A stretch of 41,035 nt of DNA from Sphingobacterium thalpophilum. Lineage in GTDB: Bacteria; Bacteroidota; Bacteroidia; B-17B0; Aurantibacillaceae. Shown piece after piece: positions 41,013-41,035 of the stretch. Made by a program: the position numbers and the translations under genes. The DNA lies in assembly GCA_943325195.2 (NCBI GenBank), contig CALPON020000008.1:1-41035 (forward strand), written 5' to 3'. Every line of letters starts with the position of its first letter. The first letter of the stretch is position 1. Below the pieces are notes generated by a model, which made no database searches, was not told the origin of the DNA, and worked only from the letters and a program-made list of their open reading frames with translations.

Positions 41013-41035
41013 TACCACGGACTGCGTCCGCGGTA
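41013..41035. repeat. Palindrome 6 at window edge: 10-bp stem, TGC loop
   Basis: TACCACGGAC pairs with GTCCGCGGTA except for one A-C mismatch. It may extend past the window. Confidence 0.7.

Larger units (their letters stand above)
40724..41035. repeat. Block of short palindromes and a diverged direct repeat (REP/BIME-like)
   Basis: This non-coding block upstream of pyk contains at least six palindromes listed below, four of them of one family. It also contains a direct repeat: a segment beginning near 40736 (GCTTGAAGTCGCCTCGG) recurs near 40893 (GCTTGAAGGCGCCTCGG), a period of about 157 bases. The first copy has a one-base stem deletion and is preceded by a 13-base insertion relative to the second. 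Beyond the first 33 bases the copies drift to about 70 percent identity. The block runs off the window, so its full extent is unknown. Confidence 0.8.
40733..41035 (+). other. Open reading frame across the palindrome block, no stop before window end
   Basis: From the ATG at 40733 there are 101 codons with no stop to the last base. The frame is absent from the supplied track because it never closes. The product would begin MEAEGLEVASVNHLKKVLIN. The two copies of the direct repeat are read in different frames (GLEVAS against GLKAPR), which argues against protein-level conservation. I do not call it a gene. Confidence 0.2.

Noticed and set aside
40724-41035. CRISPR array
   Set aside because: The repeated units are short palindromes of several kinds at uneven spacing, without identical 25-40 base repeats and uniform spacers, and no cas gene is present.

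Overview
The window looks like a chromosomal segment of a Bacteroidota bacterium. The evidence is a PorP/SprF-family type IX secretion protein, DUF2723, DUF2480, DUF3109 and DUF3050 proteins, the long Bacteroidota form of PurM, a PafA-type alkaline phosphatase, and promoters of the TTG-N19-TAnnTTTG type instead of TTGACA/TATAAT. Most of the DNA is tightly packed housekeeping and envelope genes. I see no insertion sequence, prophage, CRISPR array or rRNA.

Layout. 1-4.6 kb: the end of a SUI1/YciH gene, a typical 2-Cys peroxiredoxin, and a divergent run of a second peroxiredoxin, rnhB and a large anchored protein. 4.6-7.5 kb: purM, mqnA (futalosine menaquinone route) and a YegS-like lipid kinase. 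7.6-10.4 kb: an ALDH7-family dehydrogenase and an acyltransferase-fold protein. 10.5-17.6 kb: a five-gene co-oriented run (deoC, aldehyde dehydrogenase, CapD-like sugar dehydratase, PafA-like phosphatase, lipoprotein serine hydrolase) joined mostly by 1-4 base overlaps. 17.6-27.2 kb: mostly minus-strand genes (AsmA-like protein, pentapeptide protein, acs, DUF1624 membrane protein, MBL hydrolase, cytochrome c lipoprotein, VOC protein, DUF3050), with one candidate small plus-strand ORF. 27.6 kb: tRNA-Gln(UUG) with its own promoter and terminator. 27.8-36.8 kb: DUF2723 glycosyltransferase-like protein, NodB deacetylase, DUF2480, a lone solute-binding protein, DUF3109, RmlD-like reductase, Wzx-like flippase and dut. 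36.8-40.6 kb: a minus-strand run read pyk, pgeF, porP/sprF, TPR protein.

The genes do not form one pathway. Several carry out central metabolism (purM, acs, pyk, deoC plus aldehyde dehydrogenase, mqnA). Many of the rest serve the cell surface (CapD, flippase, RmlD, NodB, DUF2723, PorP, AsmA, lipoproteins). Six convergent pairs overlap, abut, or lie within 7 bases of each other, and many start codons sit only 7-13 bases after a promoter -7 element.

The least explained DNA is the last 310 bases, upstream of pyk. It holds at least six palindromes, most with 3-base loops. Four belong to one family (AAnnCC-GAA-GGnnTT): two of these are exact reverse complements of each other, and another differs only by paired, compensatory stem changes. 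A 15-bp perfect palindrome and a diverged direct repeat of about 157-bp period lie in the same stretch. A reading frame crosses the whole block and is still open at the window edge, so it is absent from the supplied ORF track. The two repeat copies are read in different frames, so I favour a REP/BIME-like DNA or RNA element over a protein gene. The second lead is the DUF3050 protein, whose E170/H202/D206/H209 spacing matches that of heme-oxygenase-like diiron oxidases such as CADD.
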